From positions 1 to 31,105 of the IMG/VR virus record IMGVR_UViG_3300025130_000006: 31,105 nt of DNA; one strand, given 5' to 3'. A program made the position numbers and the translations under genes. Shown here in pieces: positions 1-4,918 of this stretch (the stretch's first letter is position 1; every line of letters begins with the position of its first letter). Source of the stretch: a virus. The notes beneath the pieces are model-generated. The model was not told where the DNA came from, did no database searches, and saw only the letters and a program-made list of their open reading frames with translations.

Positions 1-2
1 GA

Positions 3-19
3 GCCGGGCGGAACCCGGC
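3..19. terminator. Short GC hairpin at left edge
   Basis: GCCGGG (3-8) pairs with CCCGGC (14-19) around a 5-nt loop. It could be the end of a terminator for a gene left of the window. There is no U-tract, so this is weak. Confidence 0.25.
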
Positions 20-24
20 CCGGG

Positions 25-38
25 TTTCAGACCTGAAA
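25..38. promoter_or_regulatory. TTTCAG-N2-CTGAAA palindromic site, copy 1
   Basis: Perfect copy of TTTCAGACCTGAAA, extended to GTTTCAGACCTGAAAC at 24-39. The two 6-bp half sites are perfect inverted repeats around a 2-bp centre, the geometry of a dimeric repressor or activator site. It lies 43 bp upstream of the -35 box of the first promoter. Other perfect copies are at 556-569, 2135-2148 and 6263-6276 (inverted centre), all in intergenic DNA. The binding protein is not identified. Confidence 0.75.
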
Positions 39-79
39 CGCAGCGGTGCCCGTCCCTGGCGCAGCGGTGCCGTCCCTGG
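39..79. repeat. Tandem 20/21-bp direct repeat
   Basis: Two adjacent copies of a unit starting CGCAGCGGTGCC and ending GTCCCTGG lie at 39-59 and 60-79. They differ by one C. They sit between the palindromic site and the promoter, so they may be part of its regulatory region or simply a local duplication. Confidence 0.6.
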
Positions 80-81
80 GC

Positions 82-110
82 TTGACGTAAGGCTTGACAG
101 CGGGTATGCT
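82..110 (+). promoter_or_regulatory. Sigma70-type promoter of first small gene
   Basis: -35 TTGACG (82-87), 17-bp spacer, -10 TATGCT (105-110). An overlapping TTGACA at 94-99 is too close to the -10 to work with it. The -10 and start region run into an inverted repeat at 110-124. The same arrangement recurs at 573-617 and 1052-1095. Confidence 0.7.
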
Positions 111-124
111 GGTGCACAGCACCA
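110..124. promoter_or_regulatory. Inverted repeat at transcription start (6-3-6)
   Basis: TGGTGC-ACA-GCACCA covers the expected +1 of the promoter at 82-110. The second promoter has a similar GTGGCGC-ACA-GCGCCAC, and the third has the same 7-3-7 geometry with an unrelated sequence. It could be a start-site operator or a 5'-terminal mRNA hairpin. Confidence 0.55.
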
Positions 125-138
125 GCCACTCCGGCTGG

Positions 139-152
139 GCAGAGACCTGAAA
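139..152. promoter_or_regulatory. Degenerate TTTCAG-N2-CTGAAA site in leader
   Basis: The right half and centre (AGACCTGAAA, 143-152) are intact, and the left half keeps only two of six bases. It directly abuts the Shine-Dalgarno (GGGG, 153-156) of the gene at 163, so a bound protein or an RNA-level effect could touch translation. It may be chance. Confidence 0.35.
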
Positions 153-162
153 GGGGTCAACC

Positions 163-381
163 ATGACGTACACCGTCATCAACTTCCGCACCAAAGCGGC
201 TCTCAAGCGGGCCGTCGAGAGCGGCCAGCCCGTCGTCGTGTACGAGCCGGGGGGCTGGCCGCTCCGCGAAGGGTCGGTGGCCCTTGAGGGGCCGCACTAC
301 CCGGAGCAGCACACGTGGTACGCATCGGCGCAGATCGCTCGTGCGCCGAGTGGCGACTTCGTGGTGACGAAGGTCCGCTGA
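163..381 (+). CDS. Small protein of unknown function
   Basis: This gene codes for 72 aa and starts at ATG after AAGGGG with a short spacer. No family is recognised. It is a soluble, mixed-charge protein with a beta-rich look: TVINF at the start, VVVYEP in the middle and DFVVTKVR at the end, with no membrane segment or signal peptide. It is a single-gene transcription unit, with its own promoter (82-110), a start-site inverted repeat and a very strong hairpin (388-428) just after the stop. That isolation, and the shared leader architecture with the gene at 660, suggest an independently regulated early or accessory phage function. Coding is supported by the SD, the codon bias and the terminator position. 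Confidence 0.75.
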   Translation: MTYTVINFRTKAALKRAVESGQPVVVYEPGGWPLREGSVALEGPHYPEQHTWYASAQIARAPSGDFVVTKVR

Positions 382-387
382 TCCCGA

Positions 388-428
388 ACGGGGGAGCACC
401 CGCTGCAGGTGAGCGGGTGCTCCCCCGT
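388..428 (+). terminator. Strong intrinsic terminator, 17-bp perfect stem
   Basis: The arms 388-404 (ACGGGGGAGCACCCGCT) and 412-428 are perfectly complementary around the 7-nt loop GCAGGTG. The stem starts 7 nt after the TGA of the gene at 163-381 and is followed by CTCGTTT. The U-tract is weak, as is usual in high-GC actinobacterial terminators. Confidence 0.8.
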
Positions 429-510
429 CTCGTTTCCCCCCCGGTCGGCGGCCACGGGCGCGTCGAGTCGCAACCGACGGCGACGGCACCCCGCCGGAGC
501 CGCCGGAGCC

Positions 511-554
511 CCATGATCATCTGCCGGCTCGGCCATGATCATCTGCCGGCTCGG
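511..554. repeat. Tandem 22-bp repeat pair A (reverse orientation)
   Basis: Two perfect adjacent copies (511-532 and 533-554) of a 22-bp unit beginning CCATGATCATCTGCCGGCTC. The reverse complement contains GCCGGCAGATGATCAT, the same core as the pairs at 989-1032 and 1965-2012 (GCC-GGC next to GATGATC). The pair directly abuts the TTTCAG site at 556-569. The 22-bp period is about two helical turns, so copies would face the same side of the DNA, as in iterons or operators. Confidence 0.75.
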
Positions 555-555
555 G

Positions 556-569
556 TTTCAGACCTGAAA
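556..569. promoter_or_regulatory. TTTCAG-N2-CTGAAA palindromic site, copy 2
   Basis: Perfect copy TTTCAGACCTGAAA (GTTTCAGACCTGAAAC at 555-570). It ends 3 bp before the -35 TTGACC at 573, so a bound protein would touch or overlap RNA polymerase at this promoter. Confidence 0.75.
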
Positions 570-572
570 CGT

Positions 573-602
573 TTGACCCAGTGATTGACCACGGACTACC
601 GT
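573..602 (+). promoter_or_regulatory. Promoter of membrane-protein gene
   Basis: -35 TTGACC (573-578), 18-bp spacer, -10 TACCGT (597-602). A second TTGACC lies at 585-590. The identification rests partly on alignment with the 82-162 module: both have TTGAC, a TAnnnT box, an inverted repeat with an ACA loop, then AGGGGTCAAC before the start codon. Confidence 0.5.
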
Positions 603-617
603 GGCGCACAGCGCCAC
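601..617. promoter_or_regulatory. Inverted repeat at transcription start (7-3-7)
   Basis: GTGGCGC-ACA-GCGCCAC is a perfect inverted repeat at the -10/+1 region. It shows compensatory differences from the first copy (TGGTGC-ACA-GCACCA), so the pairing or symmetry itself appears to be conserved. Confidence 0.6.
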
Positions 618-659
618 AGTCACTGGGACTGGCGCACGACACCAGAGAGGGGTCAACTC

Positions 660-983
660 ATGACCGCCATTCTTCGTTCGCACGTTCGCGTGGGACTGGC
701 TATCGCCGTCGGTTCGCTCGCCGTGCTGTCCGCCGGAATCACCGCGTACCAGATTGGGCTAACCGATGGGCGGATCGTCGGGCAGTCAGAAGGACGGGTC
801 GCTGCCGCGACCCTCGCTGATGAGGCACTGACGCAGGCAGTCCGCATCTACGCGGACGGCACCGTCCGCGTGACGCAGTACCACAGGGACGGCGACGCGC
901 TTGTCGGCACTCGGCACGTCTGGTGCGTCGATGGCGCGCTGTGCGACGACAGCGAGCCGACCACGCAAGCGCCGGGCGCTTGA
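660..983 (+). CDS. Small N-terminally membrane-anchored protein
   Basis: This gene codes for 107 aa. The ATG at 660 follows AGAGAGGGGTCAACTC, nearly the same ribosome-binding leader as the gene at 163. The in-frame upstream ATG at 585 lies inside the promoter, so I reject it. Residues about 10-33 (VGLAIAVGSLAVLSAGITAYQIGL) form one hydrophobic segment after a short basic N-terminus, consistent with a signal anchor and an outside C-terminal part. The C-terminal half has two Cys (VWCVDGALCDD) that could form a disulfide. It has no recognised family. It is a single-gene unit behind a TTTCAG site and a 22-bp repeat pair. A role in altering the host envelope or excluding other phages is possible but only inferred. 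Confidence 0.75.
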   Translation: MTAILRSHVRVGLAIAVGSLAVLSAGITAYQIGLTDGRIVGQSEGRVAAATLADEALTQAVRIYADGTVRVTQYHRDGDALVGTRHVWCVDGALCDDSEPTTQAPGA

Positions 984-988
984 GGATT

Positions 989-1032
989 GCCTGGCTGATG
1001 ATCTTCCGCTGCCTGGCTGATGATCTTCCGCT
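989..1032. repeat. Tandem 22-bp repeat pair B
   Basis: Two perfect adjacent copies (989-1010 and 1011-1032) of a unit that begins GCCTGGCTGATGATCTTCCG and adds CT. The core GATGATCTTCCG (997-1008 and 1019-1030) recurs at 1973-1984 and 2001-2012, and in reverse orientation with one change at 511-554. It lies between the stop at 983 and the next promoter at 1052. Confidence 0.75.
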
Positions 1033-1051
1033 CCGCCTCCTGCGCCAGGGA

Positions 1052-1081
1052 TTGACCTAGTGTCAGTCCCATGACTAGACT
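1052..1081 (+). promoter_or_regulatory. Promoter of HTH-protein gene
   Basis: -35 TTGACC (1052-1057), 18-bp spacer, -10 TAGACT (1076-1081). The box runs into a 7-3-7 inverted repeat. Its position rules out the ATG at 1071 as the start of the next gene. Confidence 0.6.
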
Positions 1082-1109
1082 GACCGAAGGTCAGTCCGGA
1101 AATGCCGGA
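1079..1109. promoter_or_regulatory. Start-site inverted repeat plus second small hairpin
   Basis: ACTGACC-GAA-GGTCAGT (1079-1095) is a perfect 7-3-7 inverted repeat at +1. Its half-site GTCAGT also occurs upstream at 1062-1067, between -35 and -10. A second short hairpin, TCCGG-AAATG-CCGGA (1095-1109), follows. Since the downstream gene encodes a HTH protein, these are candidate autoregulatory operators. Confidence 0.5.
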
Positions 1110-1136
1110 CGACCCGACCAGAAGGGAGAAGCCATC

Positions 1137-1907
1137 ATGGCTTCCGACACCACCACCACCGCTCTCGACACGCTCACCGAGAGCACGGACGGCCCCATCT
1201 TCCGGGCCGTGCCCATCCTCCGACCCGAAGACCTGCAGTCCTACGACGCAGAGACGCTCTCCGTTGAGGACAAGAACGCTCTCCGCGAACACGTCATCCT
1301 CCTCGCGGAGCGCCACGGCGACGTCGCCGTCGCGGAAGCGAAGGTCGCAGATCTCAAGGCCGCCATCAGCGGCTTCGACGCAAACGTCCGCCAGTACCGC
1401 ATGGCACTGGCCATCACGCTCTCCGCTGCCATGCGAAACGGACTCTGGCCAACCCAGAGCAAGATGGCCGGAGACATCGGCCTCTCCACGGCGACAGTTA
1501 GCAAGTACGTGAACGTCGGCCGTGCCCGCTATCTCGGACTCTCCGACGCCGCGACCCGCGACTTGTTCGAAGCCACCTTCGGCGGCAGCAACGCAGTCCA
1601 GTCCGCCATCACGCCTGGCGAAGTCGTCAAGGCCTTGACCGCCAAGGGCTCGTCGCCGCGCGAGGTTTCCACGAGGGTCCGCCAGACCATCGCAGACGCG
1701 AAGAAAGCGGGAAGCCGCAAGGCCCGGCCCGACGCTCCGAAGGCCAGGAAGAACGGCCCGGACGAGACGACGCCGTGGGGCGAGGTACGCAAGGCGCTGG
1801 ACGCCTTGTCGGTCGCGCTCACCTCGCACGCGGCGGCACTGTCCCCGGAGCAGCGGGCAGAGGTGAGCGCGACGCTCACCACGATGGGGGAGATGGTCGA
1901 GCCGTAG
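1137..1907 (+). CDS. HTH DNA-binding protein
   Basis: This gene codes for 256 aa. The ATG at 1137 was chosen because it follows AAGGGAG (1122-1128) and because the in-frame ATG at 1071 precedes the promoter -10. Residues about 106-128 (PTQSKMAGDIGLSTATVSK) read as a helix-turn-helix, with GDIGLSTATVSK matching the turn and recognition helix. Residues about 42-90 are helical and rich in Ala and Glu, possibly a dimer-forming coiled coil. The C-terminal third is rich in Lys, Ala and Arg (about 185-215) and then helical. It is a single-gene operon between two 22-bp-type repeat pairs, which makes it the best local candidate to bind either those repeats or the start-site inverted repeats. It could be a replication or transcription regulator. 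The exact function is unknown. Confidence 0.75.
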   Translation: MASDTTTTALDTLTESTDGPIFRAVPILRPEDLQSYDAETLSVEDKNALREHVILLAERHGDVAVAEAKVADLKAAISGFDANVRQYRMALAITLSAAMRNGLWPTQSKMAGDIGLSTATVSKYVNVGRARYLGLSDAATRDLFEATFGGSNAVQSAITPGEVVKALTAKGSSPREVSTRVRQTIADAKKAGSRKARPDAPKARKNGPDETTPWGEVRKALDALSVALTSHAAALSPEQRAEVSATLTTMGEMVEP

Positions 1908-1913
1908 CGGGTC

Positions 1914-1957
1914 GGCGGAGCGGGAGAGGGTCGGCAGGGCCGTTCTCCCGCTCCGCC
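1914..1957 (+). terminator. Terminator hairpin after HTH gene
   Basis: GGCGGAGCGGGAGA (1914-1927) pairs perfectly with 1944-1957 around a 16-nt loop, starting 6 nt after the TAG. It is not followed by a U-tract, as is common at high GC. Confidence 0.65.
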
Positions 1958-1964
1958 TCCCGCT

Positions 1965-2012
1965 GCCTGGGCGATGATCTTCCGGCGCCCCACGCCGGCA
2001 GATGATCTTCCG
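1965..2012. repeat. GATGATCTTCCG repeat pair C
   Basis: Two cores (1973-1984 and 2001-2012) have 28-bp spacing. Their left flanks are GCCTGGGC (1965-1972) and GCCGGCA (1994-2000), corresponding to the GCC-GGC flank of the other pairs. This pair is more diverged and not a perfect tandem. All three pairs lie in intergenic DNA of the left 2 kb. Confidence 0.65.
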
Positions 2013-2020
2013 AAGGGCGG

Positions 2021-2045
2021 GGTGCCGCGAAACCAGCGCGGCACC
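2021..2045. terminator. 9-bp-stem hairpin
   Basis: GGTGCCGCG (2021-2029) and CGCGGCACC (2037-2045) pair around a 7-nt loop. It is near-symmetric, so it could end transcripts from either side or be a protein site. No T-tract follows. Confidence 0.45.
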
Positions 2046-2134
2046 TCTCCGGTATTGCACGTCCGCCTTCTGGGTGTGTGGTGGTGGTGGGTATGTTGTG
2101 TTACGGAACATATTGTGTGTGACGGAATGAGCGG

Positions 2135-2148
2135 TTTCAGACCTGAAA
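2135..2148. promoter_or_regulatory. TTTCAG-N2-CTGAAA palindromic site, copy 3
   Basis: Perfect copy TTTCAGACCTGAAA in the large intergenic region. No promoter with good boxes is recognised right next to it, unlike copies 1 and 2. It may act at a distance, for example as a stoperator that blocks elongation, or the associated promoter has weak boxes. Confidence 0.7.
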
Positions 2149-2541
2149 GGTTGGGTGTTCTTCCTCTGACGGTTCTTCTCCGTCTCGTCGCCGCCCTTCC
2201 GCGTGTGCGGCGACCTCGTCCCGGTCCTGTGCCCCTACCTTGTTCCGTGGGGCGCGCGGAGCCCATCCCGCGCAGGGGGCTGTACCTCTACGACGAGGGG
2301 TTGACCCACGCTGCTCAATGGGCGACCTGCGGGTGACGGGCTGGTCAGTCGCGCCCGTGGTGCTGTCCTGCTGCGGCCCGTTCAGGCCGACCGGCGCCCT
2401 CCCGCTGCTCCGTGCTGGCGGGGGGCGCGCTGCTGGCGGGCAGCCTTCCCGTTCGCCGTGACTGCCGCCACTGACCCGCCACCCCGCCGGGGGGCGTCAA
2501 GCGTGACAGCCACCTGGAACTGTGGCTGCCCTGGTCGCATC

Positions 2542-2550
2542 TGATAGCCT
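2542..2550 (+). promoter_or_regulatory. Possible extended -10 promoter of methyltransferase/terminase operon
   Basis: TGATAGCCT is a TGnTAnnnT extended -10, almost the same as TGTTAGCCT before the capsid gene (12847-12855). No good -35 is visible at 16-18 bp. A start near 2557 would put the hairpin 2578-2622 in the leader of the operon beginning at 2647. Confidence 0.4.
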
Positions 2551-2577
2551 CTCTCTCGTCGCGGACAACGACACACT

Positions 2578-2622
2578 ACACCCCCCTGCGGTTGGTCACT
2601 AGCCTCCCACGCAGGGGGGTGT
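2578..2622 (+). terminator. 13-bp leader hairpin, terminator or attenuator
   Basis: ACACCCCCCTGCG (2578-2590) is perfectly complementary to 2610-2622, with a 19-nt loop. It lies 25 nt before the start codon at 2647 and downstream of the candidate promoter at 2542, so it may be an attenuator or a terminator insulating the terminase operon from upstream transcription. Confidence 0.6.
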
Positions 2623-2646
2623 GGTGTCTCCTGGTAGGTTTCGTGT

Positions 2647-2814
2647 ATGACGAGAGGCAGGAAGCCGGGCAGCGGCAGCGGCAGGGACGCGATGCTCAAC
2701 GTCCGCGTCCACCCGACGATGCTCGCCGCACTGGACGCCCTGGCCCGCGACAGCGGGCTGTCCCGCAGCGACATGGTGCGCGTCATCCTCGCCGAAGCCC
2801 TCACCGGCACGTGA
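2647..2814 (+). CDS. Ribbon-helix-helix (CopG/Arc-like) protein
   Basis: This 55-aa gene starts at ATG 2647. A basic, Gly-rich N-terminal arm (TRGRKPGSGSGR) is followed by the classic RHH pattern: a beta strand MLNVRVHP (residues 16-23), helix MLAALDALARDSG (25-37), a turn LSRSD (38-42) and helix MVRVILAEAL (43-52). RHH proteins bind DNA as dimers through the paired strand. The stop overlaps the methyltransferase start as GTGA, so the two are translationally coupled. The protein probably controls its own operon. The leader palindrome at 2578-2622 or the TTTCAG sites are possible targets. No strong SD is seen. Confidence 0.8.
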   Translation: MTRGRKPGSGSGRDAMLNVRVHPTMLAALDALARDSGLSRSDMVRVILAEALTGT

Positions 2815-3623
2815 TCCACGACCTGTTCTGCGGGATGGGCGGCTGGGGTGTCGGCCACGGCTACGACATCGACCCGTGGGCCGTCGCGGTGCACCCCGAC
2901 GCCGAGCGGGTCGATGTCCGCAGGCTCCCGCCCATCACCGAGGGCGGCATCGTCGCCTCCCCGCCCTGCCAGGACTACAGCATGCTGGGGTCCGGCAAGG
3001 GCCGCGCCATGCTCCACCGCATCGTGGCAGCCGTCGCCGACGTCACGCCGACCACGGTCCCGGCCGTCGCCTCCACCGGGGCGCGCCTCACCCTGGAACT
3101 CGCCCGCCACCGACCCGACTGGCTGTGCGCGGAGCAGGTGCCCGAGGCCCTGCCCGTGCTGGAGGCCATCGCTCGCCTGCTCCGGTCCGAGGGGTACTAC
3201 GTGTGGGCCGGGTGCCGGTCGGCGGAGCAGTTCTCCGCGCCGCAGCGGCGCAACCGCGCCCTCCTCGTCGCGTCCCGCACACCGCTGGCCCCGCTGCGGG
3301 CCACCCACGGGCAGTGGCCGTCCACCACCCCTCGCCCCGCCCGCACCATGTCCGACGCGCTCTCACCCCTCGGCCCGCCCTGGGACGGGCCGGGCTGGTG
3401 GAGGACCCGCCCCTCTCCCACCGTCACCACCAAGAACTACCTCCACCCGCTGCGAAGCGGCCAGCCACGCACGCCCATCACCGTCGCCGAGGCGGCGGCG
3501 CTGCAGGAACTCCCGGTCCCCCACGTCCCCACGTCCCACGCCCGCAGGCTCATCGGGAACTCCATCCCGCCCTCGCTTTCCCGTTCACTGATTGCTACTG
3601 TCGGCGTCCGTGCCGTCCCATGA
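2811..3623 (+). CDS. DNA (cytosine-5) methyltransferase
   Basis: This gene codes for 270 aa. The GTG at 2811 overlaps the preceding stop, and the protein opens almost directly at motif I. Visible motifs are I, DLFCGMGG (residues 4-11, SAM binding); IV, SPPCQDYS (50-57, with Cys53 the expected catalytic nucleophile); VI-like, CAEQVPE (106-112, in place of ENV); VIII, QRRNR (145-149); and X-like, GNSIPP near the C-terminus. It transfers a methyl group from SAM to C5 of cytosine. It is compact for the family, with a short target-recognition region (about 155-225), and its specificity cannot be predicted. No restriction enzyme gene is nearby, so it is an orphan phage methylase that may shield the genome from host restriction or mark it for packaging. 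Confidence 0.92.
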   Translation: MIHDLFCGMGGWGVGHGYDIDPWAVAVHPDAERVDVRRLPPITEGGIVASPPCQDYSMLGSGKGRAMLHRIVAAVADVTPTTVPAVASTGARLTLELARHRPDWLCAEQVPEALPVLEAIARLLRSEGYYVWAGCRSAEQFSAPQRRNRALLVASRTPLAPLRATHGQWPSTTPRPARTMSDALSPLGPPWDGPGWWRTRPSPTVTTKNYLHPLRSGQPRTPITVAEAAALQELPVPHVPTSHARRLIGNSIPPSLSRSLIATVGVRAVP

Positions 3624-4152
3624 CCTCACCACGCGCACCGTCCCCATCGCCGACCTGCGCCCACACCCGAGGAACGCCCGCAACGGCGACACCGACGCCA
3701 TCGCCACCTCGCTGCGCGTCAACGGCCAGTACCGGCCCATCGTCACGGCCAGCGACGGGACCATCCTCGCCGGGAACCACACCTACATGGCCGCGATGGA
3801 ACTCGGCTGGGACAGCATCGCCGTCGTCACCCTCGACCTCGACCCCGACAGCGCCGACGCCTACCGTGTCATGCTCGCCGACAACCGCACTGCCGACCTC
3901 GGCACCTACGACGACAGCCTGCTGCTGCACCTGCTCGCAGCGCTGGACGACGACCTGCTCGGCACCGGGTACACCGAGAGCGACCTGCTCGACCTCCTTC
4001 CGGACGACACGCCGCTGGACCTCGACGACGACGAGCCGCTGCCCCTGGTCCCACTGCCCCTGCTGGTGCGCCGCGACACCCAGGCCGCGTGGCGGCGACA
4101 CAGGGCCGGGTACCCCGACGACACCACCGCACTGACGGAACTCCTGCCATGA
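3610..4152 (+). CDS. ParB N-terminal domain (sulfiredoxin-like) protein
   Basis: This gene codes for 180 aa from GTG 3610. A TTG at 3592 is an alternative, and the ATG at 3620 is out of frame. The ParB/Srx fold is shown by VPIADLRPHPRNARNG (about 11-26), then I-ATSLRVNGQYRPIV, an AGNHTYMAAMELGW motif (GNH in place of GHR/GER), and MLADNRTADLG. ParB-like domains in phages sit beside methyltransferases and terminases. They act as NTPase clamps or, in some cases, nucleases. The C-terminal part is very acidic (DDTPLDLDDDE). The gene overlaps its neighbours on both sides (14 bp with the methylase, 4 bp with the next gene). A role in packaging, replication or DNA modification is inferred. Confidence 0.8.
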   Translation: MPSHDLTTRTVPIADLRPHPRNARNGDTDAIATSLRVNGQYRPIVTASDGTILAGNHTYMAAMELGWDSIAVVTLDLDPDSADAYRVMLADNRTADLGTYDDSLLLHLLAALDDDLLGTGYTESDLLDLLPDDTPLDLDDDEPLPLVPLPLLVRRDTQAAWRRHRAGYPDDTTALTELLP

Positions 4153-4592
4153 GCGCGCTCCCCGAACGGTCCAACCAGGCCAACGCCGCCGTCTCCCTGC
4201 GCGTCGCCGGGGCCACCTACGGCGAGATAGCCGAGACGCTCGGCTACAGCAGCGCCGCCAACGCCCGCAACGCCGTCGAGATATCCCTCGCCGCACGCGC
4301 CGGGGAGAACGACCGCGAGTCGCTCCGGCGCACCGAAGGGGCGCGCCTGGACAGGCTGCTGCGCGGCGTGTGGCGGAAGGCCACCGACGACACCCACCCC
4401 GAGCACCTCGCCGCCGTCTCCCGCGCACTGGCCATCATCGACCGCCACATCAGGCTGTTCGGGGCCGACGCCCCGCAGGAGATGATCCACTACACGCCCA
4501 CCCAGGAGCAGATGGACGCCTGGGTGGCGCAGATGTCCCGCCAGTACATCCCGGACGTGCCCGAGGCCGACGTCATCGAGATCGAGCCGTGA
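4149..4592 (+). CDS. Probable terminase small subunit
   Basis: This gene codes for 147 aa. The ATG overlaps the previous stop (ATGA). Residues about 11-50 contain a HTH-like segment, VAGATYGEIAETLGYSS followed by ANARNAVEISLAAR, which is the pattern of small terminases and other phage DNA-recognition proteins. The C-terminal part includes a short acidic tail. The small terminase recognises the packaging site and loads the large subunit. The call rests on the HTH, the size and the position two genes before the large terminase. No signature proves it, so another DNA-binding function is possible. Confidence 0.6.
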   Translation: MSALPERSNQANAAVSLRVAGATYGEIAETLGYSSAANARNAVEISLAARAGENDRESLRRTEGARLDRLLRGVWRKATDDTHPEHLAAVSRALAIIDRHIRLFGADAPQEMIHYTPTQEQMDAWVAQMSRQYIPDVPEADVIEIEP

Positions 4593-4918
4593 CCCGCGAC
4601 GAGAGCCACATCCTGCCTCGCCGACCGGACTGGCGGGAGACGATCCTCGCCACCACGTCCCAGGACTCGGCACGCTACCGCTGCGACGTGGTTCCCGTCG
4701 TGCTCCGCTGGGGGAAACGTCTCGTGGACGGGGCGCGCCTGTCGGCCCGCGCCGAGGGGATGACCACCTCCGGCTGGCTGCGGCGCTGCGTCGCCGTGCA
4801 GGTGGAGCGGGTCACCGGCGTCGAGGCGGCCATCCTCCTCGACGGCGAGGCGAGCCCCTGGCTCGACCGCTCCTACAACGCCAGGGAGGACTTCGCGGAC
4901 CTGGACAGGTTCCGATGA
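4589..4918 (+). CDS. Small protein with RHH-like segment, unknown
   Basis: This gene codes for 109 aa from GTG 4589, overlapping both neighbours by 4 bp (GTGA and ATGA). The segment VVLRWGKRLVDGARLSARAEGMTTSGWLRRCVAVQVERVTG (split here only for reading: strand VVLRW, helix KRLVDGARLSARAEG, turn MTTSG, helix WLRRCVAVQVER) looks like a ribbon-helix-helix fold. It is locked between the small-terminase candidate and the large terminase, so it may be a packaging accessory. It is also an alternative candidate for the DNA-recognition subunit. The fold call is tentative. Confidence 0.6.
   Translation: MTRDESHILPRRPDWRETILATTSQDSARYRCDVVPVVLRWGKRLVDGARLSARAEGMTTSGWLRRCVAVQVERVTGVEAAILLDGEASPWLDRSYNAREDFADLDRFR

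Larger units (their letters stand above)
1908..2646. other. 739-bp gene-free, hairpin-rich intergenic region
   Basis: I see no convincing gene here on either strand. In order it holds the terminator (1914-1957), repeat pair C, a 9-bp-stem hairpin (2021-2045), a TG-rich stretch with two copies of TGTGTKACGGAA (about 2097-2127), a TTTCAG site (2135-2148), a pyrimidine-rich stretch (about 2157-2200), and hairpins at 2187-2214 (GTCGCCGC/GCGGCGAC), 2507-2528 (CAGCCAC/GTGGCTG) and 2578-2622. Open frames through it (such as 1974-2336) read over repeats and operators and have shadow-like composition. Candidates for its role are a replication or partition locus, a regulatory RNA, or a superinfection-immunity control region. 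The sequence alone does not decide between them. Confidence 0.5.

Noticed and set aside
1071-1136. Upstream ATG extending the HTH protein by 22 codons
   Set aside because: It overlaps the -10 box and has no SD. The ATG at 1137 has AAGGGAG at good distance.
511-2012. Short repeats as a CRISPR array
   Set aside because: They are pairs without unique spacers of constant length, and no cas genes are present.
1974-2336. 120-codon plus-strand frame in the intergenic region
   Set aside because: It runs through a repeat, a hairpin and the TTTCAG site, has a shadow-like Trp/Arg composition and no SD.
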